Assembly (NCBI GenBank): GCA_015143295.1
Contig: CM026562.1
Coordinates: 15,652,041-15,716,040 of the forward strand
Source: Tetracentron sinense
Taxonomy: Eukaryota > Streptophyta > Magnoliopsida > Trochodendrales > Trochodendraceae
Direction of reading: 5' to 3'
DNA length: 64,000 bases
Positions 47,404 through 58,630 of the stretch are shown piece by piece. Position numbers and translations under genes: made by a program. How positions within the stretch are numbered: the stretch's first letter is position 1; every line of letters starts with the position of its first letter. The notes beneath the pieces were generated by a model that saw only the letters and a list, made by a program, of their open reading frames with translations, had not been told where the DNA came from and did not search any database.

Positions 47404-48444
47404 TCATTCAAACAATTCTGGGTACTTCGCTTTGACTTCGGCCTCTCGCTCCCACGTAGACTCTTCTCGAGCATGATGTTGCCACTGCCCGAGAACCAAT
47501 GGAATCGTTTTGTTGCAAAGGACTTGATCTCTCCGATCCAATATAGGAACCGGCCTTTCAACTAACGTGAGATCCTCTCGAATTTCCAATGGTTCCAAGT
47601 CTATGACATGCGAAGGATCCGCAATGTACTTCCGAAGCATAGACACATGAAAAACGTTGTGAACCGCGGCCATGTGAGGTGGAAGAGCTACCCTGTAAGC
47701 AACCTCACCAACACGAGTGATGATCTCGAACGGACCAACATATCAAGGACTAAGCTTGCCTCGCCTGCCAAATCTCATAATCCCTTTGCTAGGAGATACT
47801 TTCACAAAGACTTGATCCCCAACCTGGAATTCCAAGTCCCTTCGGCGTGTGTCCGCATAGCTCTTTTGACGATCTTGAGCGGCTTTCAACCGATCCCGGA
47901 TGATTTTGACTATGCCCGCAGTTTGCTCAATCAACTCCGGACCTAGTACCTTCCTTTCTCCTACCTCATCCCAGTAGAGAGGAGACCTGCAACTTCACCC
48001 ATACAAAGCCTCGAATGGAGCCATTTGGATACTCGCCTGATAGCTATTGTTGTAGGCGAACTCTACCAAAGGCATGTGCTCTTCCCAACTGCCTTTGAAA
48101 TCCAGCATACAAGCCCAAAGCATGTCTTCTATTACTTGGTTCACGCTCTCGGTTTGTCCATCCGTCTGTGGATGAAAAGCAGTGCTGAAATCAAGTTGGG
48201 AACCCATGGCATCCTGAAAACTTTTCCAGAATCTTGATGTGAATCTTGGATCCCGATCTGACACAATACTGACTGGCACCCCGTGTAGTCGAACCACTTC
48301 CTTGATGTATAGTGCGGCCAACTGACTAGAGTTAAAGGTGGTTCGGTAGGGTAGGAAATGAGCGGATATTTTCAGACGATCCACTACTACCCATATCGCA
48401 TCTGAGCCCCTTGTCGTCTTTGGCAAGCCAATTATGAAATCCAT
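47404..48444 (-). pseudogene. Tekay integrase core, C-terminus and chromodomain-like tail
   Basis: Three frame pieces read in the same order. 48444-47995 is the integrase core: MDFIIGLPK with the first catalytic Asp, SIVSDRDPRFTSRFW with the second, and AFHPQTDGQTESVNQVIED with the Glu. 47934-47743 is the C-terminal domain: RQKSYADTRRRDLEFQVGDQ. 47673-47404 has VFHVSMLRKYIADPSH and ends in a chromodomain-like stretch, IPLVLGQWQHHAREESTWER. The stops between pieces (after ALYG and after GKLSP) fall at codons read as Arg in relatives, consistent with CGA-to-TGA. Integrase would insert element DNA; the chromodomain would steer it to chromatin. Confidence 0.88.
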
Positions 48445-48501
48445 GAATATGTTCTCCCATTCCCCCTCGGGAATAGGAAGAGACTATAATAGACCGGCGG
48501 G

Positions 48502-49752
48502 TCACATGTGTTCTACTTTCACCTGTTGGCACACCAAGCACCGTGCCACATATTCCGCAATATCCCTCTTCATATTCCACCACCAAAATTGACTCTTGAG
48601 GTTCCGGTACATCTTTGTATCCCCTGGATGCATAGTGTACTTTGCCCGGTGGGCTTCATTCATAATCTCTCGTCGAAGATCCGCATTAGCTGGAACACAA
48701 AGCCTTCCCTTGAATGTGATAGCACCTCGGCTAGTGAGAGAGAAGTCCTCACTACCCTTGGCAACTTCCTTGTCCCGATAAGCCAACAATTCGACATCCG
48801 TGGCATGGTATTCTTGGATCAAATCTATAATGTATGGTCGAACCGTGACATTTGCCAAAACGGGACCGCGAACCGTATCATTCACACTGATGTCCAGATT
48901 TGCCAAATCTTCTAGTAGTCTCCATTCCTGCACCAACATGTGTGCTAATAACCCCGGGGGTCTTCTACTCAAGGCGTCCGCTACAATGTTTGCTTTGCCC
49001 GGGTGGTATTGGATGGTGCAATCATAGTCTTTCAAAAATTCCATCCAACGCCGTTGCCTTAGATTCAGCTCCTTTTGGGAAAAGAGATACTTGAGGCTCT
49101 TGTGATCCGTATACACATAGAATTCCACCCCGTAGAGGTAATGTCGCCAAATCTTGAGTGCAAACACGACTGCGGCAAGTTCCAAGTCGTGTGTGGGGTA
49201 ATTCTTTTCATGCTCCTTCAATTGCCTCGATGCATAGGCAATGACTTTCTTGTGTTGCATGAGCACACATCCAAGTCCAACATGCAAGGCATCACTGTAC
49301 ACCTCATAACCACCATGTCCGGATGGCACTGTAAGGACGGGGGCCGTGGTAAGCCTCTTCTTCAGTTCCGTGAAACTGATCTCACACTTATCACTCCATA
49401 CAAATTTCGCATTCTTCCTTGTCAAATAAGTGAGCGGCGCCGCAAGGCTAGAGAAACCCTTCACAAATCTCCTGTAATAGCCTGCCAACCCAAGGAAACT
49501 GCGTATCTCCGTGACACTCTTGGGCCTCGCCCAACTCATAATTGCCTCTATTTTCTTCGGATCAACTGAGATGCCTTCCGTAGAAATAACGTGGCCTAGG
49601 AATGCCACCTCTTCCAACCAAAACTCACACTTGCTGATTTTGGCGTATAGTTTATGCTCTCTCAACATTTCTAAAGCAAGGTGAAGGTCTCGCATGTGAT
49701 CTTCCCGTGTCTGGAGTACACCAAGATATCGTCGACAAACACGATCACGCAT
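48502..49752 (-). pseudogene. Tekay RT thumb, RNase H and integrase zinc domain
   Basis: A 416-codon open frame. It begins in the RT thumb ([34 protein letters not shown]), then RNase H ([30 protein letters not shown]), then the integrase HHCC zinc domain ([26 protein letters not shown]). It stops at KVEHM, where the plus-strand copy continues (CGG there, TGA here). Its start overlaps the upstream frame by 82 bp; a 1-base deletion near 49713 relative to the other copy causes the shift. Confidence 0.9.
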
Positions 49753-50728
49753 CGATCTAGATATGGCCAGAACACCCAGTTCATTAAATCCATAAAGGCT
49801 ATGGGCACATTTGTGAGACCAAAAGGCATCACCAAGAACTCGTAGTGTCCATAGCGAGTCCGAAAGGTAGTTTTGGAAACATCTTCCGCCTTAATCTTCA
49901 ACTGGTGATGGCCCGATCGAAGATCTATCTTCGAGAAAAATTTCGCTCCTTTCAACTGATCGAACAAGTCATCAATCCTAGGCAGTGGATACGTATTCTT
50001 TATAGTGACTTTATTCAATTGCCGATAATCGACGCACATCCACATCGAGCCATCTTTCTTCTTAACAAATAACACCGGGGCACCCCACAGTGAGACACTT
50101 GGTCGTATGAAACCAAGGCCTTGCAATTCCTCCAACTGAGCCTTCAACTCCTTGAGTTCAATAGGGGCCATTCTATACGGAGCCCTGAAAATGGGAGCTA
50201 TGCCTGGTGCAAGCTCGATCACAAACTCAATCTCCCTATCTGGAGGCAATCCTGGCAACTCCTCTGGAAATACATCCAGGAATTCACTCACAACCGGAAT
50301 AGTCGATGAGTCCTTTGCCTCAGGGTTAGCTAAACTCAACGCCGCAAAACATGCAACATCTTTATTTCTCAACCCCCGAAAATGAAATGGCTTGCCTTCC
50401 ACTAGCCGGAAGAGTACCATCTTTTCAAAACAAGCCACATGCCCATGATATGTTGCTAACCAATCCATTCCCAAGATGACATCGAAGTCTTGAAATCTGA
50501 GGATGATTAGATCAACCACCAACTCGTGGTTCCCCACTTGAACCACACTATTTCTACACACTTTATCTACCAATACTGTTTTGCCGAGAGGAGTCGAAAT
50601 GGCTAACTCCGGTTCTAGCTGACTAGGCTCCACAGAAAAGCCTTCTGAAGAGCTCGGCGAGACAAACGAATGAGTAGACCCGGTATCAACCAACACTCAA
50701 GCCAAACACTCATTGACCAGTAAGGTTC
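49671..50728 (-). pseudogene. Tekay protease and RT palm (exon 2 of gag-pol)
   Basis: In sense exon 2 begins at the acceptor (50728) with GTLLVNECLA after splicing. The protease has [11 protein letters not shown] (DTGS box); a second feature is [11 protein letters not shown] follows with [49 protein letters not shown] and the catalytic [10 protein letters not shown] stop lies just before the ATG at 50696 (CAAGCC here, where TGAGTGTTGG appears in sense), so translation from gag would end there. It frameshifts near 49713. Confidence 0.85.
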
Positions 50729-50871
50729 CTGAAATTTTAGGTAGCTAAGTCAATCCGTGCATCAACAGCGTATACATATAGGTATTTATATATAACATAC
50801 CATATACGTACACAGAGAATAATACATAACAATTTAATTTACGGGTAATTAAATAAATTACAACTGCGTAC
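50729..50871 (-). other. Candidate intron between Gag and protease, 143 bp
   Basis: In sense the donor is CAAG|GTACGC and the acceptor AATTTCAG|GAACC. Splicing gives the continuous VQGTLLVNECLA. Left in, Gag reads VVQGTQL and stops three codons into the intron. The interior is AT-rich, as plant introns are. The same segment at 61509-61652 keeps both splice sites while its interior differs much more than the flanking exons. Confidence 0.7.
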
Positions 50872-52120
50872 CTTGCACTACATCGTCAGATGCAAGTGCA
50901 TCACCCTCTGTCAAGGCAAAAACTCGCCCCTGGTTCACCTGGCGAGGCGGAGGTGTAGACCGGGTAGTCTGGGATGACACCTGGTATGATCCTGCTGGGC
51001 GTGCTGGGTGCCTAATCCCCTGAGACTGGCCTGGTAAATGCCGACTGGGGCAATCCCTGATCACATGGCCCTGGCGACCACAATGAAAACATCCACCTGA
51101 TGCCCTTCGGCAATCTCCTGCCGGGTGCCTTCGGCCGCACGAAGTTCAGACCTCGTGTGTATAGGTCGGAGGGACCGGAGGTGGAGCATACCTCACCGTC
51201 TGAGGTGCTACTGGCCGTGGAGCTGGAAGAGCCTGAGTTCGCAGTGCCTGAGGCATGTACGGCCGTGGAACTGGAGGCACATAAGATGGCCTCATCGGTG
51301 GTGCTGGCCACGCATACTGATAAGGGCTGGTACGAGCCTGCCTCTCAGGAGGTGTCGAACTACTAGGTTGGCCTCTCGCCAATTCCCTCTTCTTGGACAC
51401 TGTCTCTGAATTGGCCTCGACCAATAAGGCCTTGTCCACTACCTCAGGGTAGGTAGCATGTCTAAAAACCGAGACCTTCTCCATGATAACATCCTTGAGC
51501 CCTTGCTCAAACCTTCTCGCCTTCATTGCCTCGGTGGCAACCATGTGAGTCGCGAAGCGTGATAGCTCCGAGAACTTAGCCTCATAAGCGGCTACAGTCA
51601 TCGAACCTTGCTCTATGTTGATGAACTCTCTTTCTTTCTTTTCCCGTGCTCCAACAGGAAAGTACTTCTTATAAAAAGTATCCTTGAACTCCTCCCAAGT
51701 CCAAGGTTGACCCTGCATAGTCAAATCCCGTGTTCTCAATGCGGACAACCACCAATGGTGGGCCTCGCCCTCTAGCATGAAAACTGCCCATGCTACTCTA
51801 TCCTCCTCTGTAGGCGAGAGGACCACAAAGATCTTCTCCATCTGGAGGATCCACGCCTTCGCAGCAAGATGGTCCACACTCCCATGGAATGATGGAGGCC
51901 TCAATCTCCTGATTGCCTCAACTCTAGCTGTACGATGTACTGGAGCTGCGGGTGGTGGAGTAGGTGCCACCAACGATGGTATAGCCAGTCGAGCCGCCAG
52001 AATGGCGAGAGTCTCAGCAATAGAGCCTAAGACCTGAGAGAGGTTCGACTGCTCATCCTCATCTCTAGAAGAAGATGAAGCTCTGGTGTGTGGTCCACGA
52101 CCCCGTGTGCCCCGCCTCAT
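50872..52120 (-). pseudogene. Tekay Gag with two zinc knuckles (exon 1)
   Basis: Start MRRGTRGRGPHTRAS at 52120 is basic. The Gag core has AWAVFMLEGEAHHWW, FKDTFYKKYFPVGAREKKER, IEQGSMTVAAYEAKFSELSR and RRFEQGLKDVIMEKVSVFRH. A Pro-rich linker follows. A premature TGA sits at 51146-51148, at the first Cys of a knuckle that reads [stop]-TSC-GRRHPAGDC; the second knuckle CFHCGRQGHVIRDC (near 51095-51050) is intact. The tail GRVFALTEGDALASDDVVQ ends at the donor site. Gag would form the particle and bind RNA. Confidence 0.88.
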
Positions 52121-52460
52121 GACTAAAGCCCTGAGAACAATAGCACTACATGAGTCTCACTTGAAACTACAATTTATCACAGTTCCAGTTCACCACAATT
52201 CAATTTGTATTAATTGTATCATACTAATATACATCGCATCACAACCATCGGTGTATTTATAATATTATACCTTGGTGTTCTAGAGTTCTTAAGACTCGTA
52301 CTTGGGTGTAATATCCATTTAGACCAAGACTAAAGTTTAGTCTCGCACTTGGAATCATGACTCGCTTCCGACTTACTTCCTTCCTAACTTGTTTCCCGAC
52401 ATATGCTCTTTTCAAGCCGTGGTATTAGATTCTAAGTGACCATAGAGACCTAAAGCCTAA

Positions 52461-52472
52461 GCTCTGATACCA
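52461..52472 (-). other. Primer binding site of the complete Tekay element
   Basis: In sense TGGTATCAGAGC, five bases after the 5' LTR end. Confidence 0.92.
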
Positions 52473-52477
52473 CTTCT

Positions 52478-54705
52478 TGTCACGACCCAAAACCCACCCT
52501 AGGAGTTAGAGTGAACTTTGGACGACTAATCATGACTTGCTTGACAAACCAACCTGCAAAACCCACAGAGAATATACAATAGAGGACAAAAACAGCGGAA
52601 ACATACTCTAACATGGTACAGTGGAAGTCTACCAAACCTCTATGTATATACATACGTAAATCCAAGTTTACACAAAAAGAAATTCAAAAGAAAGTGCGGA
52701 TAGACCCGCCAAAATACATGAGTGTATATCTCTCATCTCACCCACAGCTCTATCACTCAGAATCTACAATCACAACCTAATAGTAGCCCTCTACCGGATG
52801 TTCCTCCAAAGGTTCCTCGACGTACTCCTCCTCCACCCATGGGCCAGGAGCACAGACATCAAAAGGAGCAGCCGCTCCGCTATCACCTGCCGACATAAGA
52901 AGTACGGCTGAGCATGGAATACTCAGCGGGTAAGAAATACTAACCAACAGTCATAGCATAAAAATGGCATAACATAAAGCAGGAGCAATTCATATATGTA
53001 AAACGGGAACAAGTCATATCATACTAGGAAGTAAAGCAATTTATAATCATGCTTGTATTTCGTAGAAAGCCGATAAAACCTCTTGAAAACATCGTGCACT
53101 TGACTTGGCTTGAAATATCTTTTCGTACTCCAAAGCTTGTCGTGTTTGTCTTGCTTGATCTTGTCGAGCGTGCCATGCGTGTCATGCCATGCCATGCGTG
53201 CTTGCTTGTGATCATGTAACTTGTGAGATACACTTGTAAGATATCCTTGTGAGATGCACTTGAGAGGGAAGGGAGACCCTTCTTTATGCAATGCACTTAA
53301 GAGGGAAGGGAGACCCTTCTTTATGAGATGCATGTACTTGCGAGGGAAGGGAGGCCCTTCTTTATGCTATGCACTTGTGAGTGAGGGGGGACCCCTCGTG
53401 GAATGTTTGTTCTTGTTTTCTTGTGAAAAGCAAGGTAAAACATATCATAAGATATGTCCCACCTCTAATCATGTTCTTGAAAACCTCGGTAAATCATGTC
53501 ATGCATGCCGTGCTCGTGGGTTCGTGTTCATACTTGCGTTTGAATTTAAACATGACATTTAGGGGATCTCACAATGTATAGCATATAGCAATTTTTAAAC
53601 AAATAAACATTCATAATATTTTAGGGAAAACAAGAACTCATGCAAGCATAATCCCAAACAAGTTACATAAGTAATTTAGCATGCATTTTCTTGATTTACA
53701 CTCATTTCATTCACCTTGGCATTCCATCAAACATGGTATGTTCATTATTTGTTAACCCTACAATATGCTTTTCTAGGTGGGTTATAATTTCATCATACAT
53801 GTTTGTTCATTATGGATACAATGTCCTCCCCATTTCAATTATCACAACACAACCATTGGCATCCAATCGCCCATTCCATCTTCATTCACAACATCCACAC
53901 ATCACAACTCCTAGCACAAGTATAGATGAAGGAAAACAAAGAAACATGGAGGAAAAGAGGAACTATAACTAGGAGGGTAGCAAGAAGTACCGACCTTGAT
54001 AAATGAGGAAGAAAACTCCTCCAAAAACGTTCGTGAGGCGCTGCCCTAGCTTGGAGAAACTCCTCCTCGCGTGCTTGAATCGGAATCTTGAAGTAATCCA
54101 AGCTTGAGGTGATTGTGGGTCTTGAAACCCCTTTGATTTCTCTCCAAAAGCAAACCCTAGGTTAGGAAAACCCTCTCCTCTTTCTCTAGCTCTCAAATGT
54201 GTCTAAGTGTTGTAAATGAGCCCTAAAGGCTCGGGCAACCGTTAAGAGGAAAGAGTGAAATGCCCAAAAGATGAAAACACCCTTAATGAAATTCTGCAAA
54301 AACACGAAGACCAAGCGATCGGTGTTTATGACCGATCGATCGGTTGCCTACCGAGTGATCGGTGTGTTGACCGAACTCTCGACCAAAAATCAACTCTCTG
54401 GAAAATTTCCTCATACAAATTTTTCGACCAGTCGATAGCCTCCGATCGAACGGTTTTGGACCGATCGATCGGTCCATGGACCGAGCGATCGGTTGCCTGC
54501 AGGTCCAAACTGTTTTGGCCATATCTTTTGACTCGCTCGTCGGATTTCGACGATTCAACTTGTGTTGGGTTTGTACTTCGAAAAGGAACATTTCTAACAT
54601 TTCAGAATTTCTAATTTCTTCCTTATTTATTAATTGTACTACTTTAAAGGTAAATTGGCTACAAAAGTGTCATGTATTAAGCATGAAAAGGTCTAGGGCT
54701 CTACA
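52478..54705 (-). repeat. 5' LTR of the complete Tekay element
   Basis: Same length and module order as 45059-47286: CGATCG array at 54310-54493, hairpin units at 53251-53400, GCTGAG…CTCAGC at 52907-52927. Confidence 0.95.
54310..54493. repeat. CGATCG palindrome array (5' LTR)
   Basis: Matches 46891-47074 unit for unit with a few substitutions. Confidence 0.9.
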
Positions 54706-54710
54706 CACAT

Positions 54711-55246
54711 TCCCTTCCATCCATGCATTTTAATTTATTGACCCATAACAATTAATCTCGTATATTATTGCTATTATTATCATGAGATGATATCTATTTA
54801 TATGTTTAATTATTCTGTTGAAATAATTTCCCTTGGTATATCATGTGTATATAAGATTGGGGACAAGTCCCTAAGTATTATGATCTTCTACCATACACTA
54901 TGTGATCCTATAGTGGGGAGTGTGAGTAAGCTGACTAGCCAAAGCCGGGCCCAATCCCTCTCACCTATGAGTGAACATGGTGAAAACTAAATAAGCAAAT
55001 AGTGGGAGCAGTAACGCCAAAGCATGAGCTTTCATTAGGTTCATGGTAGGTGGGCACATGAATAAGAGATATTATACAATAATGCCAAAGCGTGAGTATA
55101 ACATCTCTTATAGATCAGACATAGGATCAAATGCTCCAGGATTCACAATATGAGATCTGTGAAATTGGAGAAGATAGTTTCTATCTGCCTATTCAAGGCG
55201 ATGTGATGATGTGCCCAAAGGCAGGATCACATTAAGCAAGTGTCTA
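54711..55246 (+). other. AT-rich interior of the Copia-like element, right part
   Basis: No ORF recognised. A phrase containing g/aatgccaaagc(a/g)tgag occurs twice (about 55011 and 55081). Confidence 0.65.
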
Positions 55247-55410
55247 TGTAGAGCCCCAGACTTTTTCATGCTTAATACATGACACTTTCGTTGTCATCTT
55301 GCCTTTTTAAGAGGTATGATTAATAAATGAGGAAGAATTTGGAAATTTCGAAATGTCAGAATTGTTCCTCTTCGAAGTACGAACACAACGCAAGTTGAAT
55401 CGTCAAAATC

Positions 55411-55820
55411 GGACCACGAGTTGACACTATTCACAGCACCACGAGTTGGCACTATTCACGGACCACGAGTTGACACTATTCACAGCACCACGAGTTGGCA
55501 CTATTCACGGACCACGAGTTGGCACTATTCACGGACCACGAGTGGCACTATTCACGGACCACGAGTTGGCACTATTCACGAACCACGAGTTGACACTATT
55601 CACAGCACCACGAGTTGGCACTATTCACGGACCACGAGTTGGCACTATTCACGGACCACAAGTGGCACTATTCACGGACCACGAGTTGGCACTATTCACG
55701 GACCACGAGTTGGCACTATTCACGGACCACGAGTGGCACTATTCACGGACCACGAGTTGGCACTATTCACGGACCACGAGTTGACACTATTCACGGACCA
55801 CGAGTTGGCACTATTCACAG
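55411..55820. repeat. 23-24-bp tandem array (slot 1)
   Basis: About 17 units containing GGCACTATTCAC followed by (a/g)g(c)accacgagt. Its core resembles the GGCACTGTTCACAG core of the 31522-31800 array read in element sense, so these two arrays appear related. Confidence 0.92.
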
Positions 55821-56714
55821 AAATCCCAGTAAGGGTATTACGGTCTTTTGGTCAGTTCACTCTTACCTTAAGAGTTTAACCAGAGCCTTTAGGGCATCAT
55901 TCGACACTTAGAGAGTTTGAGAGAATAGAAGAAAGAGGTGAAGGCGATTCCAACCTAGGGTTTCCATTTTGGAGAGAAATCAAAGGGGTTGAAACCCTAG
56001 ATCAACCTCAAGCCCGTTTTCTTCAAGATTTCGGTGCAAGCATTCCTAGAGCTCACGAATCAAGCTAGGGCAGCAACTCACAGCCATTTGGAAAGAGGGT
56101 TTCTTCCTCATTTCTTCAAGGTCGGTACTTTTTACTACCCTCCTAGTTATAGATCCTCTTTTCCCCTCATTTCTCTTTATTTTCTTTCACTTACACATGT
56201 GCTGTGAGATGGATGAATGGTAAATGGTGAATGGTGAATGGAGATGTAAGGGGCGATTGGATGCCAGTGGTTGTGTGGTGATGATTAAAACGGGGAAGGG
56301 CATTGTTCCAATAATAAACATACATGTATGATTGAGTAAAACCATCTAGAAAAGCATGTTGTAGGGTAAATCCATAATGAACACACCATGTTTGATGAAA
56401 TGCCAAGGTGAATACAGTGAGCTGTAAATTAGGAAATACATGCCTAATAAATTCTGAATATTGCTAGGGCCTATGATAGTGTGTTTCCTGTTTTCCCTAA
56501 ATGCTATGAATATTGAATTGCTTAATCTTTGACGCTATATGTGTTGTGAAATTACCCAATGGTCATGTTTAAATTTAAATGCAAGTATGTACACGGTTCC
56601 CACGAGCACGGCATGCATGGCATGATTTATCGAGGTTTACAAGAACATGGTTAGAGGTGGGACATATCCTACGATATGTTTTACCTCGCTTTTCACAAGA
56701 AGACAAGAACCAAC

Positions 56715-56865
56715 ATTCCACGAGGGGTCTCCCCTCACTCACAAGTACATATCATGAAGAAGGGTCTCCCTTCCCTCGCAAGTACATACATATCATAAAG
56801 AAGGGTCTCCCTTCCCTCGCAAGTGCATTGCATAAAGAAGGGTCTCCCTTCCCTCTCAAGGCATC
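56715..56865. repeat. Hairpin tandem units (slot 2)
   Basis: Units of about 45 bp with GAAGGG-tct-CCCTTC, a perfect 6-bp stem and 3-base loop. The same units, reversed, are at 27317-27425, 30455-30605, 45832-45985 and 53251-53400. Confidence 0.88.
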
Positions 56866-57432
56866 TCACAAGTGCATCTCACAAGTTACATGATCACAAG
56901 CAAGCATGCATGACATGACACGGCATACAAGAATCAAGCAAGATAGACAAGACAAGCTTTCAAGTACGAAAAGATATTTCAAGTCAAGTCAAGTGCACGA
57001 TGTTTTCAAGAGGATTTATCGGTTTTCTATGAATTACAAGCATGATTATAAACTGCTTTACTTCCTTGTATGATATGAATTGTTTCCGTTTGACATATAT
57101 AAATTGCTCCTGATTATGTATTGCCATTTTTATGCTATAATTGTTGGTTAGTATTTAGTACCCGCTGAGTATTCCATGCTCAGCCGTACTTCTTATGTTG
57201 GCAGGTTCTGAGGGAGCTGCTGCTCCATTTGATGTTTGTGCTCCTGGTCCATGGGTGGAAGAGGAGTACGTCGAGGAGCCTTTGGAGGAACCTCCCGTAG
57301 AGGGTTACCAATAGGTGGTTGTAGATTCTGAGTGGATTAGCTGTGGGTGAAATGAGAGTTAGATTTATGTATTTTGGCGGGCATGTCCGCACTTTCTTAT
57401 GGATTGCTTTTTGTATAAAACTTGAATTTAAG

Positions 57433-57446
57433 TATGTATATACATA
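57433..57446 (+). promoter_or_regulatory. Possible TATA box of the Tekay LTR
   Basis: tatgtatatacata, about 190 bp before the LTR end, is conserved at the same place in the family (60505 onward in the solo LTR; antisense in the other copies). It is the best TATA-like candidate I see; it could be chance in AT-rich DNA. Confidence 0.3.
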
Positions 57447-57623
57447 GAGGGTTGTTAGTCTTCCGCTGTGCCATGATAGAGTATGTTTCCGCTGATAATG
57501 TCCTCTATTGTATATGCTCTATGGGTTTTTGCAGGATGGTTTGTCAAGCAAGTCATGTAAGCCATGATTAGTCGTCCAAAGTTCACTCTAACTCCTAGGG
57601 TGGGTTTTGGGTCGCGACAGAAG

Positions 57624-57635
57624 TGGTATCAAAGC
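57624..57635 (+). other. Primer binding site of the plus-strand Tekay element
   Basis: TGGTATCAAAGC, one mismatch to the initiator Met-tRNA PBS. Confidence 0.88.
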
Positions 57636-58630
57636 TTAGGCTTTAGGTCTCTAGGGTCACTTAGAATCTTATACCACGGCTTGACAAGAGCATATGTTGG
57701 GAAACAAGTTAGGAAGAAAGTAAGTCGGAAGAGAGTCTTGATCCAAGTGTAAGACTAAAACCTTAGTCTTAGTCGAAAATGGTTGCTTTAACCAAGTACG
57801 GGTCTTAAGTACGCTAGAACACTAAAGTAAAAGTATAATGTGATGAATACTCTGATGACTTGATGTGATGTGTATTAGTATTATATAACTAATACAAATT
57901 GAATTATTGTGAAATGGTATTGAAATAAACTGTGGTTTCAAGTTAGACTCATGTGGTGCTATTGTTCTCAGGACTTTAGTCATGAGACGGAACACACGGG
58001 GTCGTGGACCACATACCAGAGCTTCCTCTTCTTCACGGGATGAGGATGAGCAGCCGGACCTCTCTCAGGTCTTAGGCTCTATTGCTGAGACACTCGCCAT
58101 ACTGGCGGCTCGGCAAGCTCTACCATCATCGGCGGCACCTACTCCACCGCCCGCAGCTCCAGTACATCGTACCGCTGGAGTTGAGGCATTCAGGAGATTG
58201 AGGCCTCCACCCTTCCATGGGAATGTGGACCCTCTTGCTGCGGAGGCATGGATCCTCCAGATGGAGAAGATCTTTACGGTCCTCTCACCTACAAAGGAGG
58301 AGAGAGTAGCATGGGCAGCTTTCATGCTAGAGGGTGAAGCCCACCATTGGTGGTTGTCCACATTGAGGATGAGAGACTCGACCATGCAGGGTCTACCTTG
58401 GACTTGGGAGGAGTTCTGTAGAGCCCCGGACCTTTTCACATTTAATGCATGACACTTTAGTTGCCATTTTGCCTTTAAAGAGGTATAATTAATAAAAAAA
58501 AGGGAGAAATCGGAAATTTTGAAATGTCAGAAATGTTCATTTTCGAAAGACGGATCCAACGCAAGTTGAATCGTCGAAATCCGACGAGCGAGTCAAAAAA
58601 TATGGTCAAAACAGTCCAGACATACAGAGC

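Larger units (their letters stand above)
45059..54705 (-). mobile_element. Complete Tekay/Del-type chromovirus
   Basis: Two LTRs of identical length (2228 bp; 45059-47286 and 52478-54705), a perfect TSD cacat (45054-45058 and 54706-54710), a PBS at 52461-52472 and a PPT at 47287-47300 define an intact 9647-bp insertion on the minus strand. Order in sense: gag with two zinc knuckles, candidate intron, protease, RT, RNase H, integrase, chromodomain-like tail. The coding part has a 1-base deletion near 49713 and several stops, so it is not autonomous. By eye about 3% of LTR positions differ over the first 420 bp. The clade call rests on the chromodomain-like tail and the NFEDEIF motif before the PPT. 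Confidence 0.92.
42231..55246 (+). mobile_element. Copia-like element, 5' LTR and AT-rich interior, split by a Tekay element
   Basis: The LTR is 42231-44039, the PBS 44042-44053 (TGGTATCAAAGC, one mismatch). The interior is 44040-45058 and 54711-55246, separated by the complete Tekay element with TSD cacat. The interior has no recognisable ORF and resembles LARD interiors in style. It is cut again at 55246 by a second Tekay element. The 3' end is not in the window. Confidence 0.7.
55247..57619 (+). repeat. 5' LTR of the plus-strand Tekay element
   Basis: Starts TGTAGAGCCCC, ends GTCGCGACA, 2373 bp. Slot 1 has about 17 units of a 23-24-bp repeat (55411-55820) instead of CGATCG palindromes. 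Slot 2 has the hairpin units (56715-56865). The GCTGAG…CTCAGC hairpin is at 57164-57184. Confidence 0.92.

Noticed and set aside
48508..49569. Plus-strand ORFs of 135 and 164 codons
   Set aside because: They are antisense to the Tekay RNase H/integrase frame, which has clear domain motifs.
55411..55820. CRISPR-like array
   Set aside because: Direct repeats are contiguous with no unique spacers, and the context is a plant LTR.
55421..55911. Three overlapping repeat ORFs (152, 112 and 98 codons)
   Set aside because: Translation of the 24-bp array in all frames; no protein family resemblance.
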